From Streptomyces sp. ISL-1 (GTDB taxonomy: Bacteria; Actinomycetota; Actinomycetes; Streptomycetales; Streptomycetaceae), in the NCBI RefSeq assembly GCF_018614585.1, contig NZ_JAGGOI010000031.1:186001-250000 (forward strand): a stretch of 64,000 nt of DNA, given 5' to 3'. This document shows positions 18,227-27,124 of the stretch, piece after piece (position 1 is the first letter of the stretch; every line of letters starts with the position of its first letter). Made by a program: the position numbers and the translations under genes. A model generated the notes under the pieces. The model had not been told where the DNA came from. It searched no databases and worked only from the letters and a program-made list of their open reading frames with translations.

Positions 18227-18269
18227 TTGACTTCCTCTCGTGGGGGGTTTACGCAATGACGAGCTCATG

Positions 18270-18500
18270 CCAACCCCTGGAAATGGAAGTCGCCACCGAA
18301 TGACGTGCGTTGGAAAATGGCAGCGCGCCGCAAGGCGTCCGAACCCAGTGGGGGATGAGTCCGCAAAGCGCCCTGCGATTATGTGTAACCGGCGACCGGA
18401 GTGACAAGGGTGCGCAAACCCTCAACTGCCCTTTGAACAAGGGCACGTTGGGGCCATACCGGTCGATCTCAACCGCTATTGGCGTAGGCTGTTACATGAG
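18270..18500. other. Intergenic stretch upstream of the trypsin gene
   Basis: No gene is visible between the trypsin leader and the decayed TetR gene. The region is comparatively AT-rich near 18370-18400 and presumably holds the protease promoter, but no clear -35/-10 pair could be fixed. Confidence 0.35.
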
Positions 18501-18959
18501 TGAGACGAAATCTCCGGAGAGCTGTGTCGTTGGTGCGCCGGGGCTGAAGTCGGCGGTGAGAGTCGGGTAATCCAGCCGGTAAGCGGTGCGAACACGGCGT
18601 TGTCGGACTGCAGCACGGCAGCGAGTCCGTGCTTGGTGACCAGGAAATCAACGAAGAGGTTGATCCATTGCCCCAGTGCGGCGCGGAGTTGCGCTGGTCG
18701 CCAGTAGGGCTGGACCGGCCTCGGTGCAGGCGTCGACCGGTGCTGGTGGGCGGCGATGATTGAGATCCGCTCGCGTCGGGAAGTGGCGGTAGATCGTGCC
18801 CATGCCGACGTCGGCCTTGGCCGCGATGTCGCGTACCGGCGCTTCCACGCCTGACGTGACGAAGACCGCGGCGGCCGCGTCGAGCAGTTCCTTGTTACGC
18901 CGGGCGTCCGCCCGCTTGGACTGGGCTGCGTGCCCTGCGCCCTCGTCGCTGTCGTTCAC
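18500..18959 (-). pseudogene. TetR-family regulator, decayed C-terminal part
   Basis: From the GTG at 18959 the DNA-binding domain is intact: ADARRNKELLDAAAAVFVTSG, then VRDIAAKADVGMGTIYRHFPTRADL. After this the ligand domain is broken. IIAAHQH, VDACTEAGPALLATS and LGQWINLFVDFLVTKHGLAAVLQ follow one another in three different frames, and the reading frame stops at 18648. The last recognisable piece ends near 18500 without the expected C-terminal helices. A 103-residue protein with the HTH could still be made. It is divergent from the aldo/keto reductase and likely controlled it. Confidence 0.75.
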
Positions 18960-18984
18960 CGCGCCGCTTTCTCCGATACCGAGC

Positions 18985-19032
18985 TTGCCAAAGCGGAGCA
19001 ACGTTCCGTATCGTAACCGGAGCAATGTTCCG
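18985..19032 (+). promoter_or_regulatory. Promoter with two TetR-type operators
   Basis: Two near-identical palindromes, cggagcaacgttccg (18994-19008) and cggagcaatgttccg (19018-19032), are 24 bases apart. A promoter, TTGCCA (18985-18990), 18 bases, TATCGT (19009-19014), reads toward the aldo/keto reductase with the first palindrome in its spacer. A repressor dimer on each site would close both divergent genes. The sites lie between the TetR remnant and its probable target. Confidence 0.65.
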
Positions 19033-19114
19033 CTTGCTCAGATGTCAGAGCAGGGGCCCGGCAACCAAGCCACGCATTGCCACCACGCTTCACCCGCAAT
19101 GGAGGAACACGGTC

Positions 19115-20134
19115 ATGCAGTACCGCACCTTGGGCCGCACCGGTGTGCAGGTCAGCTCCCTCGCGCTCGGCGCGATGAACTTCGGCAAGATCGGGCGTAC
19201 CACCCAGGACGAGGCCACCGCTATCGTCGACGCCGCTCTCGAGCGCGGGATCAACGTCATCGACACCGCCGACATGTACAGCGACGGCAAGTCGGAAGAG
19301 ATGGTGGGCAAAGCCATCGCCGGCCGCCGCGACGACGTAGTGCTGGCCACGAAGGTGAACATGCCCATGGGCGACGAGCGCAACCATCAGGGCAGTTCGC
19401 GCCGCTGGCTGGTCACCGAGCTCGACAACAGCCTGCGCCGCCTCGGTGTCGACCACGTTGATCTCTACCAGATCCACCGGTGGGACCCGAGCACCAGCGA
19501 CGAGGAGACGCTGTCAGCCCTGACTGACCTGCAACGCGCGGGAAAGATCCGCTACTTCGGATCCTCGACCTTCCCGGCGTACCGCCTTGTGCAAGCACAG
19601 TGGGCCGCCCGCGAGCATCACCTGAGCCGTTACGTCACTGAACAGCCCAGCTATTCGATCCTGCAGCGCGGGATCGAGACCCACGTCCTGCCCGTGACCG
19701 AGCAGTACGGGCTCGGTGTGCTGGTGTGGAGCCCGCTGGCCTCGGGCTGGCTGTCGGGCGCGATCCGCGAGGGCCAGGAAATTACCACCAGCCGCTCCAC
19801 ATTCATGCCGCAACGCTTCGACACCACCATCCCGTCCAACCGGGCCAGGCTCGACGCCGTCGAGCAGCTGGCCAAGGTCGCCGACGAGGCCGGCCTGACC
19901 ATGATCCAGCTCGCGCTCGGTTTCGTGACCGCGCACCCGGCCGTGACCAGCGCGCTCATCGGCCCCCGCACGCTGGACCACCTGCACTCGCAACTTGCCG
20001 CCGCCGACACCGTGCTCTCCGCCGACGTGCTCGACGCGATCGACGCGATCGTCGCCCCCGGTGTCGACCTGGCCGCACACGAAAAGTTCGACACTCCGCC
20101 GGCGCTGCTCGACCCGTCACTACGGCGCCGCTGA
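19115..20134 (+). CDS. Aldo/keto reductase
   Basis: 339 residues; the ATG at 19115 follows ggagga. The barrel begins MQYRTLGRTGVQVSSLALG. The catalytic set is visible as DTADMYSDGKSEE (Asp, Tyr), VLATKV (Lys) and YQIHRWD (His). The C-terminal NADPH site reads ALIGPRTLDHLHSQLAA. Members reduce aldehydes and ketones with NADPH; the substrate is unknown. A divergent TetR-type gene with twin operators suggests control by a small toxic or xenobiotic ligand, as for many reductases of this class. Confidence 0.9.
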   Translation: MQYRTLGRTGVQVSSLALGAMNFGKIGRTTQDEATAIVDAALERGINVIDTADMYSDGKSEEMVGKAIAGRRDDVVLATKVNMPMGDERNHQGSSRRWLVTELDNSLRRLGVDHVDLYQIHRWDPSTSDEETLSALTDLQRAGKIRYFGSSTFPAYRLVQAQWAAREHHLSRYVTEQPSYSILQRGIETHVLPVTEQYGLGVLVWSPLASGWLSGAIREGQEITTSRSTFMPQRFDTTIPSNRARLDAVEQLAKVADEAGLTMIQLALGFVTAHPAVTSALIGPRTLDHLHSQLAAADTVLSADVLDAIDAIVAPGVDLAAHEKFDTPPALLDPSLRRR

Positions 20135-20196
20135 TCGCATCGAAGGGCCGCCGGAGCCGGCTCAACACCACCCATGACTGAAAGAGGTATCTCTCG

Positions 20197-20395
20197 ATGG
20201 GCGCATCAGGCATAGCGATTACGGATGGGCCCATGGGTGCGCCCACTCCAGTCGTCTCGGTGAAGCCGGTAGTGCTCTTGGCCCCGGGCCGTGGCGAGGA
20301 TCTGGAAGTACGAGTGTCCGCGCCCCGATGGGGCGCGAATTGCCGATCATTGTTTTCACGCACGGCTTTGTCTGGTCGTTGAACGGCTGACGAAC
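20197..20395 (+). pseudogene. N-terminal remnant of an alpha/beta-hydrolase
   Basis: After aaagaggt a frame opens at ATG 20197 and reads VSVKPVVLLAPGRGEDLEVRVSAP. After a one-frame shift near 20330 the homologous continuation is GRELPIIVFTHGF, the first strand and oxyanion loop of chlorophyllase-like hydrolases, followed at once by a stop. The catalytic serine region is missing. It is a dead gene fragment directly behind the reductase. Confidence 0.5.
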
Positions 20396-20583
20396 CCCGG
20401 CATCGACGTGGGGATCTCCTCTGCCAGCCACCGCTCTGCACCGGAGCCTCCCGGGTGAGGGACACCGTCGGCCGCATCGTGCGGTTCGAGCACCGCTATG
20501 CGCCCGCAGCCTCCAGGGGCCGGCTCCCGGGCGTCGTCCCAAGGCGCGCGCTCGGACGGGCGCCCAGCCCAGCCTTGTGCGGA

Positions 20584-21042
20584 TCAGAACTGCTCGGGTT
20601 CCGGGACCACGTGTACCGCGGCCTCCTCCGCCGAGGCGGCGCCATCAATGCCGACATCCTTAGCGATCAGATCCTCCTCCAGATCGCGGTGGGCCCCCTC
20701 GTCAGGGGCCACGAGCCGGCCGGCGCGCTTCTCCCCGACCTCGTCGTCGATCAGCTCACCGTCGGTGTCCCAGGCGTCCCCAAGCCCATCGCCCGCCGGA
20801 ACAGTGATGTCCGGTGCCTCTTCGGCCAGCCGCTCGTCCAGGCTCTCGCCCCGGCGCTGCTCTCCTGCAGTGGTGCCCACCCGCTCCACGGCCCACGGCC
20901 TCTCCGGCGGGGAGTACCCGTCGGAGAGGATCTGCAGCGCGGGATCCTCGAGCGTGTCCTCGGCGTCCAGCAGCCCGGCATCGTCCTGAACCTCGGACCC
21001 GTCCGGCTGGTAGACCTCGTCGCCCATGGAGCTCTCGCTCAT
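20584..21042 (-). CDS. DUF5709 protein
   Basis: 152 residues, very acidic, with the family pattern: EVYQPDGSEVQDDAGLLDAEDTLED, then DGYSPPERPWAVERVGTTAGEQRRGESLDERLAEE, then a variable acidic tail. DUF5709 proteins are soluble, actinobacterial and of unknown function, usually single genes. The start ATG at 21042 is preceded by gaggag. No partners are seen nearby. Confidence 0.85.
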   Translation of the reverse strand: MSESSMGDEVYQPDGSEVQDDAGLLDAEDTLEDPALQILSDGYSPPERPWAVERVGTTAGEQRRGESLDERLAEEAPDITVPAGDGLGDAWDTDGELIDDEVGEKRAGRLVAPDEGAHRDLEEDLIAKDVGIDGAASAEEAAVHVVPEPEQF

Positions 21043-21059
21043 GTCTCCTCCTCACGGCT

Positions 21060-21724
21060 CCGTACTTCCAGTTTCCGCCAGGTTGCGGCACCGGGCTCCC
21101 CGTGGAGCACAGGCCGTCGGGCGGGGTGGCTACACCCGCTGGGCATAAGGGGGGCAGCTCCGTCCGGCGGCCTCTGATCCCTCGACGCGGGGACAGAGGC
21201 CGGGGCCGAGAGTCGTGATCGCGCAAGACGGCTTGGAAACCGGCGAGGGCCTCTGCAGCGAGGAAGGGGCATCGAGATCACCGGTCGCGACGACCCCGCC
21301 TGGCAGCCGCACGTTGCCCCGAGGAGGGATCACGCAACCGATGTCTTCGCGGGGCCGATGTTCCTGTCGGCGCCGCGGGCCGACGGGGGGAGCGAGGTGG
21401 TCTCGTCCCATCAGTGGTCACACCCGGCGCACTGCACGTTCGCGGCCGCTGCCATCGTGAGAGCCGCTTGTGCTGGGCCCCAGCGGCCAATCGTCACGGG
21501 GTTGGGCCGAGCCTGACAGGTGATCAGCGAGAGGACTGTCGGTGCTTGTCAGGCCCAAGAACTTCATGAGTGGCCATCAGCTGTGACCAGCTGTGACCCG
21601 ACGAAGCTCGGCATCCATCGCGAGTGAGACGCTCAGCCGCGTGATCAGCTGCTGATCGGTTCAAGCTTCGCGGAGCCACAGGTCCCAGAGTGGCGATACG
21701 CCGACTGGGCCCGGCTTCGCGCCG
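21060..21724. other. Gene-free stretch with small palindromes
   Basis: About 660 bases with no convincing coding frame on either strand. Visible features are a perfect 15-base palindrome GATCAGCTGCTGATC (21643-21657) and a nearby direct repeat of cagctgtgac at about 21580-21600. Neither is tied to a known element. Confidence 0.4.
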
Positions 21725-21725
21725 G

Positions 21726-21970
21726 TCAGAAAGGCATGCGGCGGCGGGCCCGGCGACCGGCCGAGCCGCTGCGGCTCACGGCGCGGGAAGGGGTGTGGAA
21801 GGGCTTGCTGAGGAGGCGGCCCAGGATGCCGGGCGCCTTGGAGCCGCCACGCGCGCCGGCGCCGAGCGAGCGTTGTGTGCCACGTTCGGGGTGGCGGGAG
21901 ATACGGGGGACGAAGAAGGCCAGCACGGCCAGGACCACACACACACAGCAATGACGGCGACAATTATCAT
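21726..21970 (-). pseudogene. DUF6411-like small membrane protein, frame broken at a TG repeat
   Basis: The ATG at 21970 has a good gagggag site. The first frame reads MIIVAVIAVCV and then turns to WSWPCWP. The second frame, shifted by two bases, reads VCVVLAVLAFFVPRISRHPERG and on to a stop at 21726, giving one membrane helix and a basic Gly/Arg-rich tail. The break falls exactly in a run of six CA (TG on the coding strand) units at 21936-21947; five units would restore one frame of 81 codons. It is either a mutation, a sequencing slip or a slippage switch. Confidence 0.65.
21936..21947. repeat. CA/TG dinucleotide microsatellite, six units
   Basis: The run lies inside the coding part of the small membrane protein gene, just after codon 8. 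Removing one unit joins its two reading frames. Confidence 0.9.
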
Positions 21971-22116
21971 GAAAAGACTCCCTCGGGTTGGTGAGTGACA
22001 GGCGTCTGCCCCACCACGCCGTGCGTATGCGACCTGCGGTGTCCTGGCCCTGAGGTGACAGCCGACGTGGGCCCGCAGCCGGGACCTCACCGGTAGCCGT
22101 AGCCCGGCCCCGTGGT

Positions 22117-23337
22117 TTACAGGAACCGGCGGATGGGGGCGACGGCGAGCTCCCGCAACCGCTGCGCGGCGGAGCGTCTTTTCCAGCGGCCTTTCTCGAT
22201 CCGCTCGCTGGCCTGCAGGTCCTCGTCGAAGTGCCGGTCCAGGGTGGCGGTGAAATCTTCGTCCAGGACGGCGAGCATGATCTCTTCGTCGTGGTCGAGG
22301 GAGCGGCGGTTGAAGTTGGAGGATCCGATCAGGCCGGCGACCTGGTCGACGGTGATGACCTTGGTGTGCAGCATCGTCGGCTGGTACTGGAAGATGCGCA
22401 CTCCGCAGCGGAGAAGATCCTCGTAGTGGTTCTGGCCGGCCAGTTGGCAGACCCGTTTGTCGGTGTGGGGACCCGGGAGCAGGATCTCCACCTGGACGCC
22501 GCGGCGGGCTGCCGCGCACAACAGGTCGCTGAAGTAGGCGTCGGGGGCGAAGTAGGCGGTGGCCAGGCGGAAGCGTTCCTGGGCGGATTCGAGCATGACC
22601 CGTATCAGGGTCTGCATGTCCTGCCAGCCGAAGCTGGCCGAACCGCGCACGACCTGCACCACGGCGTCGCCCTGTGTCGCGTGGCCGGTGAAACGGTCCC
22701 GCGCGTCGAAGAGGGTGTCATGGCATTCGGCCCAGTTCTGCGCGAAAGCAGCGGCGATCCCGTCCACGGCGGGGCCGCGGACCTGGACGTGGGTGTCGCG
22801 CCACTCGTTCTCGTTGCGGGCGTTGCCACACCATTCCTCGGCGATTCCCACCCCGCCTGTGTAGGCCACAGCTTCGTCCACGACCAGCACCTTGCGGTGG
22901 CAGCGGTGATTCTGCTTGAGCGGGGAGAGGTACAGGGGCTTGCGGAACCACGCCACCTCGGCTCCGGCTCGGTCCATCAGATCCAGCAGGTCCTGTTCGA
23001 TGAGCCGGCTGCCGAAGCCGTCCAGCAGCAGACGTACACGCACACCGTTGCGGGCCCGGTCGGCCAGCGCCTCGGCGAACTCGCGGGCTATGTCGCCGCG
23101 CCAGTACACGAACGTCATCATGTCGACTGTGTGCTCGGCGCTGCGGATGCTGTGCAGCATCGCCGCAAAGATCTCGTCCCCGTTGCGCAGCGGCAGAAGT
23201 GCGTTGCCTTCTGTGGCGGCGATTCCGATCAGCCGCTCCAGACGGCGCCGCATCCGAAGCTTGCGCTCCGCTGCTTGGGAGGGCTCCGGCGCGACGGTCT
23301 CCGGGGACACTTCTGGCTCGTTGCGTGTGCTCGTCAA
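22117..23337 (-). CDS. Phospholipase D / cardiolipin synthase family protein
   Basis: About 406 residues with two HKD motifs: HRKVLVVDEAVAYTGG and HTKVITVDQVAGLIGSSN, each followed by the conserved Gly-Gly or Ser-Asn. ALLPLRNGDEIFAAML and VDMMTFVYW precede the first. There is no obvious N-terminal membrane helix. These enzymes transfer phosphatidyl groups, typically making cardiolipin from two phosphatidylglycerols. The start is uncertain: TTG at 23337 has ggtggag very close, and the frame is open further to 23520. Confidence 0.8.
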   Translation of the reverse strand: MTSTRNEPEVSPETVAPEPSQAAERKLRMRRRLERLIGIAATEGNALLPLRNGDEIFAAMLHSIRSAEHTVDMMTFVYWRGDIAREFAEALADRARNGVRVRLLLDGFGSRLIEQDLLDLMDRAGAEVAWFRKPLYLSPLKQNHRCHRKVLVVDEAVAYTGGVGIAEEWCGNARNENEWRDTHVQVRGPAVDGIAAAFAQNWAECHDTLFDARDRFTGHATQGDAVVQVVRGSASFGWQDMQTLIRVMLESAQERFRLATAYFAPDAYFSDLLCAAARRGVQVEILLPGPHTDKRVCQLAGQNHYEDLLRCGVRIFQYQPTMLHTKVITVDQVAGLIGSSNFNRRSLDHDEEIMLAVLDEDFTATLDRHFDEDLQASERIEKGRWKRRSAAQRLRELAVAPIRRFL

Positions 23338-23544
23338 GGCTCCACCTGACCGGTAGGGAAAGGCGGCCTCGTGGGTCCGGCAACCGCCGAGGCGTGCCGA
23401 CTGTACACACGCACCACAAGCCGGGATACCGACCGGGTCAGGGAATAGCAGCGACTTCTTTCCCGGCCCGCGTGGATCAACCCTGAAACCTGCGTGCATG
23501 ACCGTTCGGCGGTGGGGCACATGATTTCTCGGAGGTCGATAATC

Positions 23545-23715
23545 GTGGTTCCCCTGCTTCTGGTTCTACTTCTCGCGCTCATCCTTTTCGGCGCCGGCTT
23601 CGCACTGAAGGCGCTGTGGTGGATAGCGGTCATCATTCTCGTGGTGTGGCTGCTCGGATTCGTCGTGCGGCCGGCCGGCAGCGGCGGACGTCGCGGTCGC
23701 TGGTACCGCTGGTAG
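23545..23715 (+). CDS. 56-residue hydrophobic membrane protein, copy A
   Basis: GTG start with ggaggtc eight bases upstream. The product is two membrane segments (VPLLLVLLLALILFGAGFALKALWW and AVIILVVWLLGFVV) with the tail GRRGRWYRW. A second copy lies at 29778-29948, almost the same protein with many silent changes. Such proteins are common in Streptomyces near stress genes; the function is unknown. A strong terminator follows. Confidence 0.8.
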   Translation: MVPLLLVLLLALILFGAGFALKALWWIAVIILVVWLLGFVVRPAGSGGRRGRWYRW

Positions 23716-23735
23716 GCAGCCAGGTCACAGGGTGA

Positions 23736-23764
23736 GCCGGGCCGGAGATCTCCTCCGGCCCGGC
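23736..23764 (+). terminator. Strong hairpin after hydrophobic protein copy A
   Basis: A 12-pair perfect stem, GCCGGGCCGGAG with CTCCGGCCCGGC, and a five-base loop, 20 bases after the stop. No T-run follows, which is usual in Streptomyces. Confidence 0.75.
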
Positions 23765-24019
23765 CCACCTGCGTTCAGTGCGTCAAATCCCCGGTGGAGC
23801 CTGGCGGCGCGCCACGAAAAGGACAAAAAAGGCGGGAAGCATACCCATCTTTCCGGCGTAGAGAATAGAAAGTGCCCGGGACGGTCACTCAAGGAACCAG
23901 CGTCCCTTTGGGTAGTTGTCCCGGCCGCGTCGATTCTTACTGGAATTCCCTGGGAATGGTCCGCCTCGGCGGGGAAACCTGCTTGCCGCTGCGCGGCCTG
24001 AAGGGCGACCGGGGATCGA

Positions 24020-24448
24020 TTACTCGGGCCTGGTCAGCGACCAGCCCGACACGTCGGCGAGCCGACCACGCCACGCCGGTACGGTGAAGGGCCCTTCTGC
24101 TCCCGCCAACGTCGCGTCGCGCAGGTGGATCCAGCGTGGCAGGTGTTCTGGTGCCTGCTCACCGATCACCTCGTCCAGGCTCTGGTCGACTGTCTCCGGG
24201 AACTCCGCGAGAAGCTGAGCTCCCTTTCCGCCCAGCCGACGCACGCTCTGCGCCCAATCGGCTTTCCATGCCTGCTGAGTGATGAGGTCTCCGTGCACGA
24301 GGCCCCCTGGGACGTGCAGGGTGATCGGCAGACTCGATTGCGGCTCCGCTTCCAATAGCCGGATCAGCAACTGGAGTTGGATGTCCAGCAAGGGCTCGAC
24401 AGATACGACCGTCCCGCTCGCGGGCGCCTGCGGATCGGAGCCGGTCAT
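24020..24448 (-). CDS. Hypothetical protein coupled to the STAS gene
   Basis: 142 residues; the ATG overlaps the stop of the STAS gene in an ATGA junction, so both are translated together. The sequence has a helix (LLDIQLQLLIRLLEAEP), a beta-rich part (LPITLHVPGGLVHGDLI), and an aromatic tail with IHLRDATLAGAEGPFTVPAWRGRLADVSGWSL. No signal, membrane helix or known motif is visible. Coupling suggests a partner role to the anti-sigma antagonist or a surface function; no function is assigned. Confidence 0.65.
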   Translation of the reverse strand: MTGSDPQAPASGTVVSVEPLLDIQLQLLIRLLEAEPQSSLPITLHVPGGLVHGDLITQQAWKADWAQSVRRLGGKGAQLLAEFPETVDQSLDEVIGEQAPEHLPRWIHLRDATLAGAEGPFTVPAWRGRLADVSGWSLTRPE

Positions 24449-24864
24449 GACATCTCATCCGTCTGATGCGCGGAAGTGGCCGTGGAATCCGTGGCCGGAA
24501 CGGACCGTGCGGCTGTTGCGAGGGCCTCGTCGACGTTGTTGTGAATAGGCGTGGCAACGTTGAGGCCGGTGATCTCGAAGAGCCGTCGAACGGCAGGTGT
24601 GGGCGCGGCGAGGTGAAGATCCCCTGCTGTGTTGCGCGCTTCCCGACCGGCCTTGATCAGGACGTTCAGGCCCGATGAGTCCATGAATTGCAGATCTGAA
24701 AGGTCCAGAACGAGGTGTCTGCGTCCATGGAGGAACTGATTGGCCATGTGGTGGTGAAGTGACGTTGCGGTATCGATGTCCAGTTCGCCACCAATGGTCA
24801 GGATGGCGGTGTCGGTGTCGTGGATGACGACCTCGATGTTGAGGTTGGTCCCCTTGGAGGACAT
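24445..24864 (-). CDS. STAS-domain anti-sigma-factor antagonist
   Basis: 139 residues from ATG 24864 (gagg upstream); an ATG nine codons earlier is also possible. It has the SpoIIAA/RsbV layout: AILTIGGELDIDTATSL, HLVLDLSDLQFMDSSGLNVLIKA and LHLAAPTPAVRRLFEITGL. The phosphorylatable serine is in FMDSSGL. Unphosphorylated antagonists bind an anti-sigma kinase and free a sigma factor. A SpoIIE-type phosphatase (28039) and an HATPase protein (31897) of the same signalling type lie nearby, though not adjacent. Confidence 0.88.
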   Translation of the reverse strand: MSSKGTNLNIEVVIHDTDTAILTIGGELDIDTATSLHHHMANQFLHGRRHLVLDLSDLQFMDSSGLNVLIKAGREARNTAGDLHLAAPTPAVRRLFEITGLNVATPIHNNVDEALATAARSVPATDSTATSAHQTDEMS

Positions 24865-25002
24865 CCTGCGGCCTCTTCTCCGTTGGTTCATCGACTGACG
24901 CGTCCGCGCTGCCGTCGCCGGCGATCGACACCTCTTGTGCCGACACGCATTAGTTGTTGCGCGGCAAATGTTAGCCTGCGCCGCCCGCGAGGTACGAGGG
25001 GG

Positions 25003-25968
25003 TCATCGGCTGGTTCGTACGAGGTCCTCGTGCACTGCTTCGGTGCTGCCCGCGCGCGCCGCCTCGAGCTGAGCGGCGAACGCGAGGCCGAGGAACAGAG
25101 CGATCCCCGTGAGATTCGCCCATAGGAGAAGCGCTACGAACGCCGTAAGAGGCCCGTAGACGGCGCCGAAAGAGCCGCTGCGTTCGACGTAGAGCGCCAA
25201 CAGCCAGGTCGCGGCGATCCAGAGGGCCAAGTGAACGGCCGAACCGAAGGCGAGCCAGGTATACCCCGGTTGGACACGGCGCGGCGACCACCGGAAGATG
25301 ACGGCAGACGCCACCCAGGCCATGGTGATTCCGGCGGGGATCTGCAGCCAGTGCCACCACCCGGGCAGCGTGCCGCCGCCGAACGAGTCCACCACGGCGC
25401 CGGCGACCGTGTCACCGGCGACCAACACGAGGAAGCCGAGCGCCATGGGTGCCCCCGCCGCTGCCGAGAGCAGCAGGCTCCTGCCGTACTTGGCGGCGAA
25501 GGGACGGTCCCGCTCGACGCCGTAGATGCGGTTGGTGCCGCGCTCGATCTGGGCCATGGCCGACACCAGACTGAGCACGGCGAACGCAAGGCCCAGCCAC
25601 ATCGCGACGGCGCCCGCGGCATTCGTTCCGGCATTACGGCGCCCCTCCGCCAGGGCGTCCTCGATCAGTTGGGAGCTGGCGCCGGGTGCGATCCGCGTCA
25701 GCGTGAGTTCGACGGCGCGGCCGACGCTCTCGGTGTGGAGCGTCGTCGCCACGCCGACCAGAGCGATTGTGAAGGGCACCAAGGCAAGTGCCACCTGGAA
25801 CGCCAGCGCACGCGAGTGGCTGAAGCCGTCGGCGTACCGGAAGCGAAGAAACGCGTCGACGAGCAGCTTCCGCCCGCCGTACTGTCTCAGCGCCGCCCAT
25901 GCCTCGTCCCCGGAGAGTTCCTCCCCGGCCATGTCCCGCGTCTGCGGGACATGCTTTGCGCTGCCCAT
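25003..25968 (-). CDS. YihY/virulence-factor BrkB family membrane protein A
   Basis: 321 residues from ATG 25968 (ggcggag upstream). Six membrane helices and family motifs are seen: DGFSHSRALAFQVALALVPF, TNRIYGVER, and near the end AVYGPLTAFVALLLWANLTGIALFLGLAFAAQLEA. It differs from the divergent paralog at 26222 in sequence but not in layout. Members are inner-membrane proteins of unknown transport or envelope function. Confidence 0.85.
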   Translation of the reverse strand: MGSAKHVPQTRDMAGEELSGDEAWAALRQYGGRKLLVDAFLRFRYADGFSHSRALAFQVALALVPFTIALVGVATTLHTESVGRAVELTLTRIAPGASSQLIEDALAEGRRNAGTNAAGAVAMWLGLAFAVLSLVSAMAQIERGTNRIYGVERDRPFAAKYGRSLLLSAAAGAPMALGFLVLVAGDTVAGAVVDSFGGGTLPGWWHWLQIPAGITMAWVASAVIFRWSPRRVQPGYTWLAFGSAVHLALWIAATWLLALYVERSGSFGAVYGPLTAFVALLLWANLTGIALFLGLAFAAQLEAARAGSTEAVHEDLVRTSR

Positions 25969-26221
25969 TCGTCTCCGCCCTCGTTTCTGCCGGCCCCCGC
26001 TGACGCAGGTCAGGAGCTCCCGGGCCAACCTGCCCGCGAAGCGGTTGATTATCAGTGATTGACTGCGTCGGTGAAACCGTGGGGGGTAAAAGCTGCAGGT
26101 GGGGCGCGGAGAAAGTGCCCGATGACGGGTATGTCACTGCCACACGGACTGTGCGAACCGCAGTGCCTGCCCGTCGACCGTCGATTTGCTTCGAATGACT
26201 CCCTGGGCCGCAGGAGACAGC

Positions 26222-27121
26222 ATGCAAGGTGAACAGTCAGTCCCCCTGGGCCTTCGACGCGCCCCGGCCGCCGTTTCGCACTGGCTGCCGCCCGGGCGCG
26301 ACGTGCTCAGCGCCTTGCGCCGCACGCCTGTGTCCGTCTGGACCGATGACGTCACCGACTGGGCCGCGGCTCTGACGTACTACGCGGTTCTGGCCCTCTT
26401 CCCGACCCTGCTCGTCACGGTGTCCTTCATCGGGATCGCCGATGCCTCGCAGACCGAGGCACTCATCAGGGGCGTGGCCGCGATCGTGCCTGCCACCTCG
26501 CGCCCGGTGCTGGAGAGCGCGCTGCAGGACATGGCGGGCCGTCACACGGCTGCATGGTTTCTCGCCGTTGTCGGAACAGCCGGCGCGGTGTGGTCCGCGT
26601 CGAGCTACCTCGGGGTGTTCCGCCGGGCGCTGCACGCGATGCACGGGGTACGGGACCAGGCCTCCGTGTGGCGGACGGCACCACGGATCGTCATCACCGC
26701 GTGCGTACTGCTGGGCGTCCTGGTCTCCAGCGCACTGGTGCTCATGCTCAGCGGCCGGCTGGCCCAGACGCTCGGCCAGGCCCTGGGAGTTGGCGGCGCG
26801 GCAGCCGTCACCTGGGACGTCATGAAGTGGCCTGTCCTGCTCTTTCTGGTGGCGACGATGGTTCTGGTGCTGTTCCGCTCGGGGCCCGCACAGACACGCG
26901 GTGTACGGCGCAGGGCGCTCGGCGGCGCCCTCGCCGTCGTCCTCTGGCTCGTCTCCTCCGCGGCATTCGCCCTGTACACCGCTCACGTCGGGACGTACGA
27001 CCGCCTGTACGGGTCGCTCGCCGGGATCATCGTCTTCCTGGTCTGGCTTTGGGTGTCCAATCTCGCCCTGCTGACCGGTGCCCAGTTCAACGCGGAACTC
27101 GCCAAGGCCACGTCACGCTGA
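26222..27121 (+). CDS. YihY/virulence-factor BrkB family membrane protein B
   Basis: 299 residues, ATG after ggagacagc. The core pattern is DDVTDWAAALTYYAVLALFPTLLV, SSYLGVFRRALHAMHGVR, and YDRLYGSLAGIIVFLVWLWVSNLALLTGAQFNAEL. Six membrane segments. It is divergent from the other YihY gene, 253 bases apart, so the two could share a control region. The role is unknown. Confidence 0.86.
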   Translation: MQGEQSVPLGLRRAPAAVSHWLPPGRDVLSALRRTPVSVWTDDVTDWAAALTYYAVLALFPTLLVTVSFIGIADASQTEALIRGVAAIVPATSRPVLESALQDMAGRHTAAWFLAVVGTAGAVWSASSYLGVFRRALHAMHGVRDQASVWRTAPRIVITACVLLGVLVSSALVLMLSGRLAQTLGQALGVGGAAAVTWDVMKWPVLLFLVATMVLVLFRSGPAQTRGVRRRALGGALAVVLWLVSSAAFALYTAHVGTYDRLYGSLAGIIVFLVWLWVSNLALLTGAQFNAELAKATSR

Positions 27122-27124
27122 GCG

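Noticed and set aside
21726..21963. Plus-strand frames opposite the small membrane protein
   Set aside because: They are antisense shadows. The minus strand has the ribosome binding site, helix and tail pattern.
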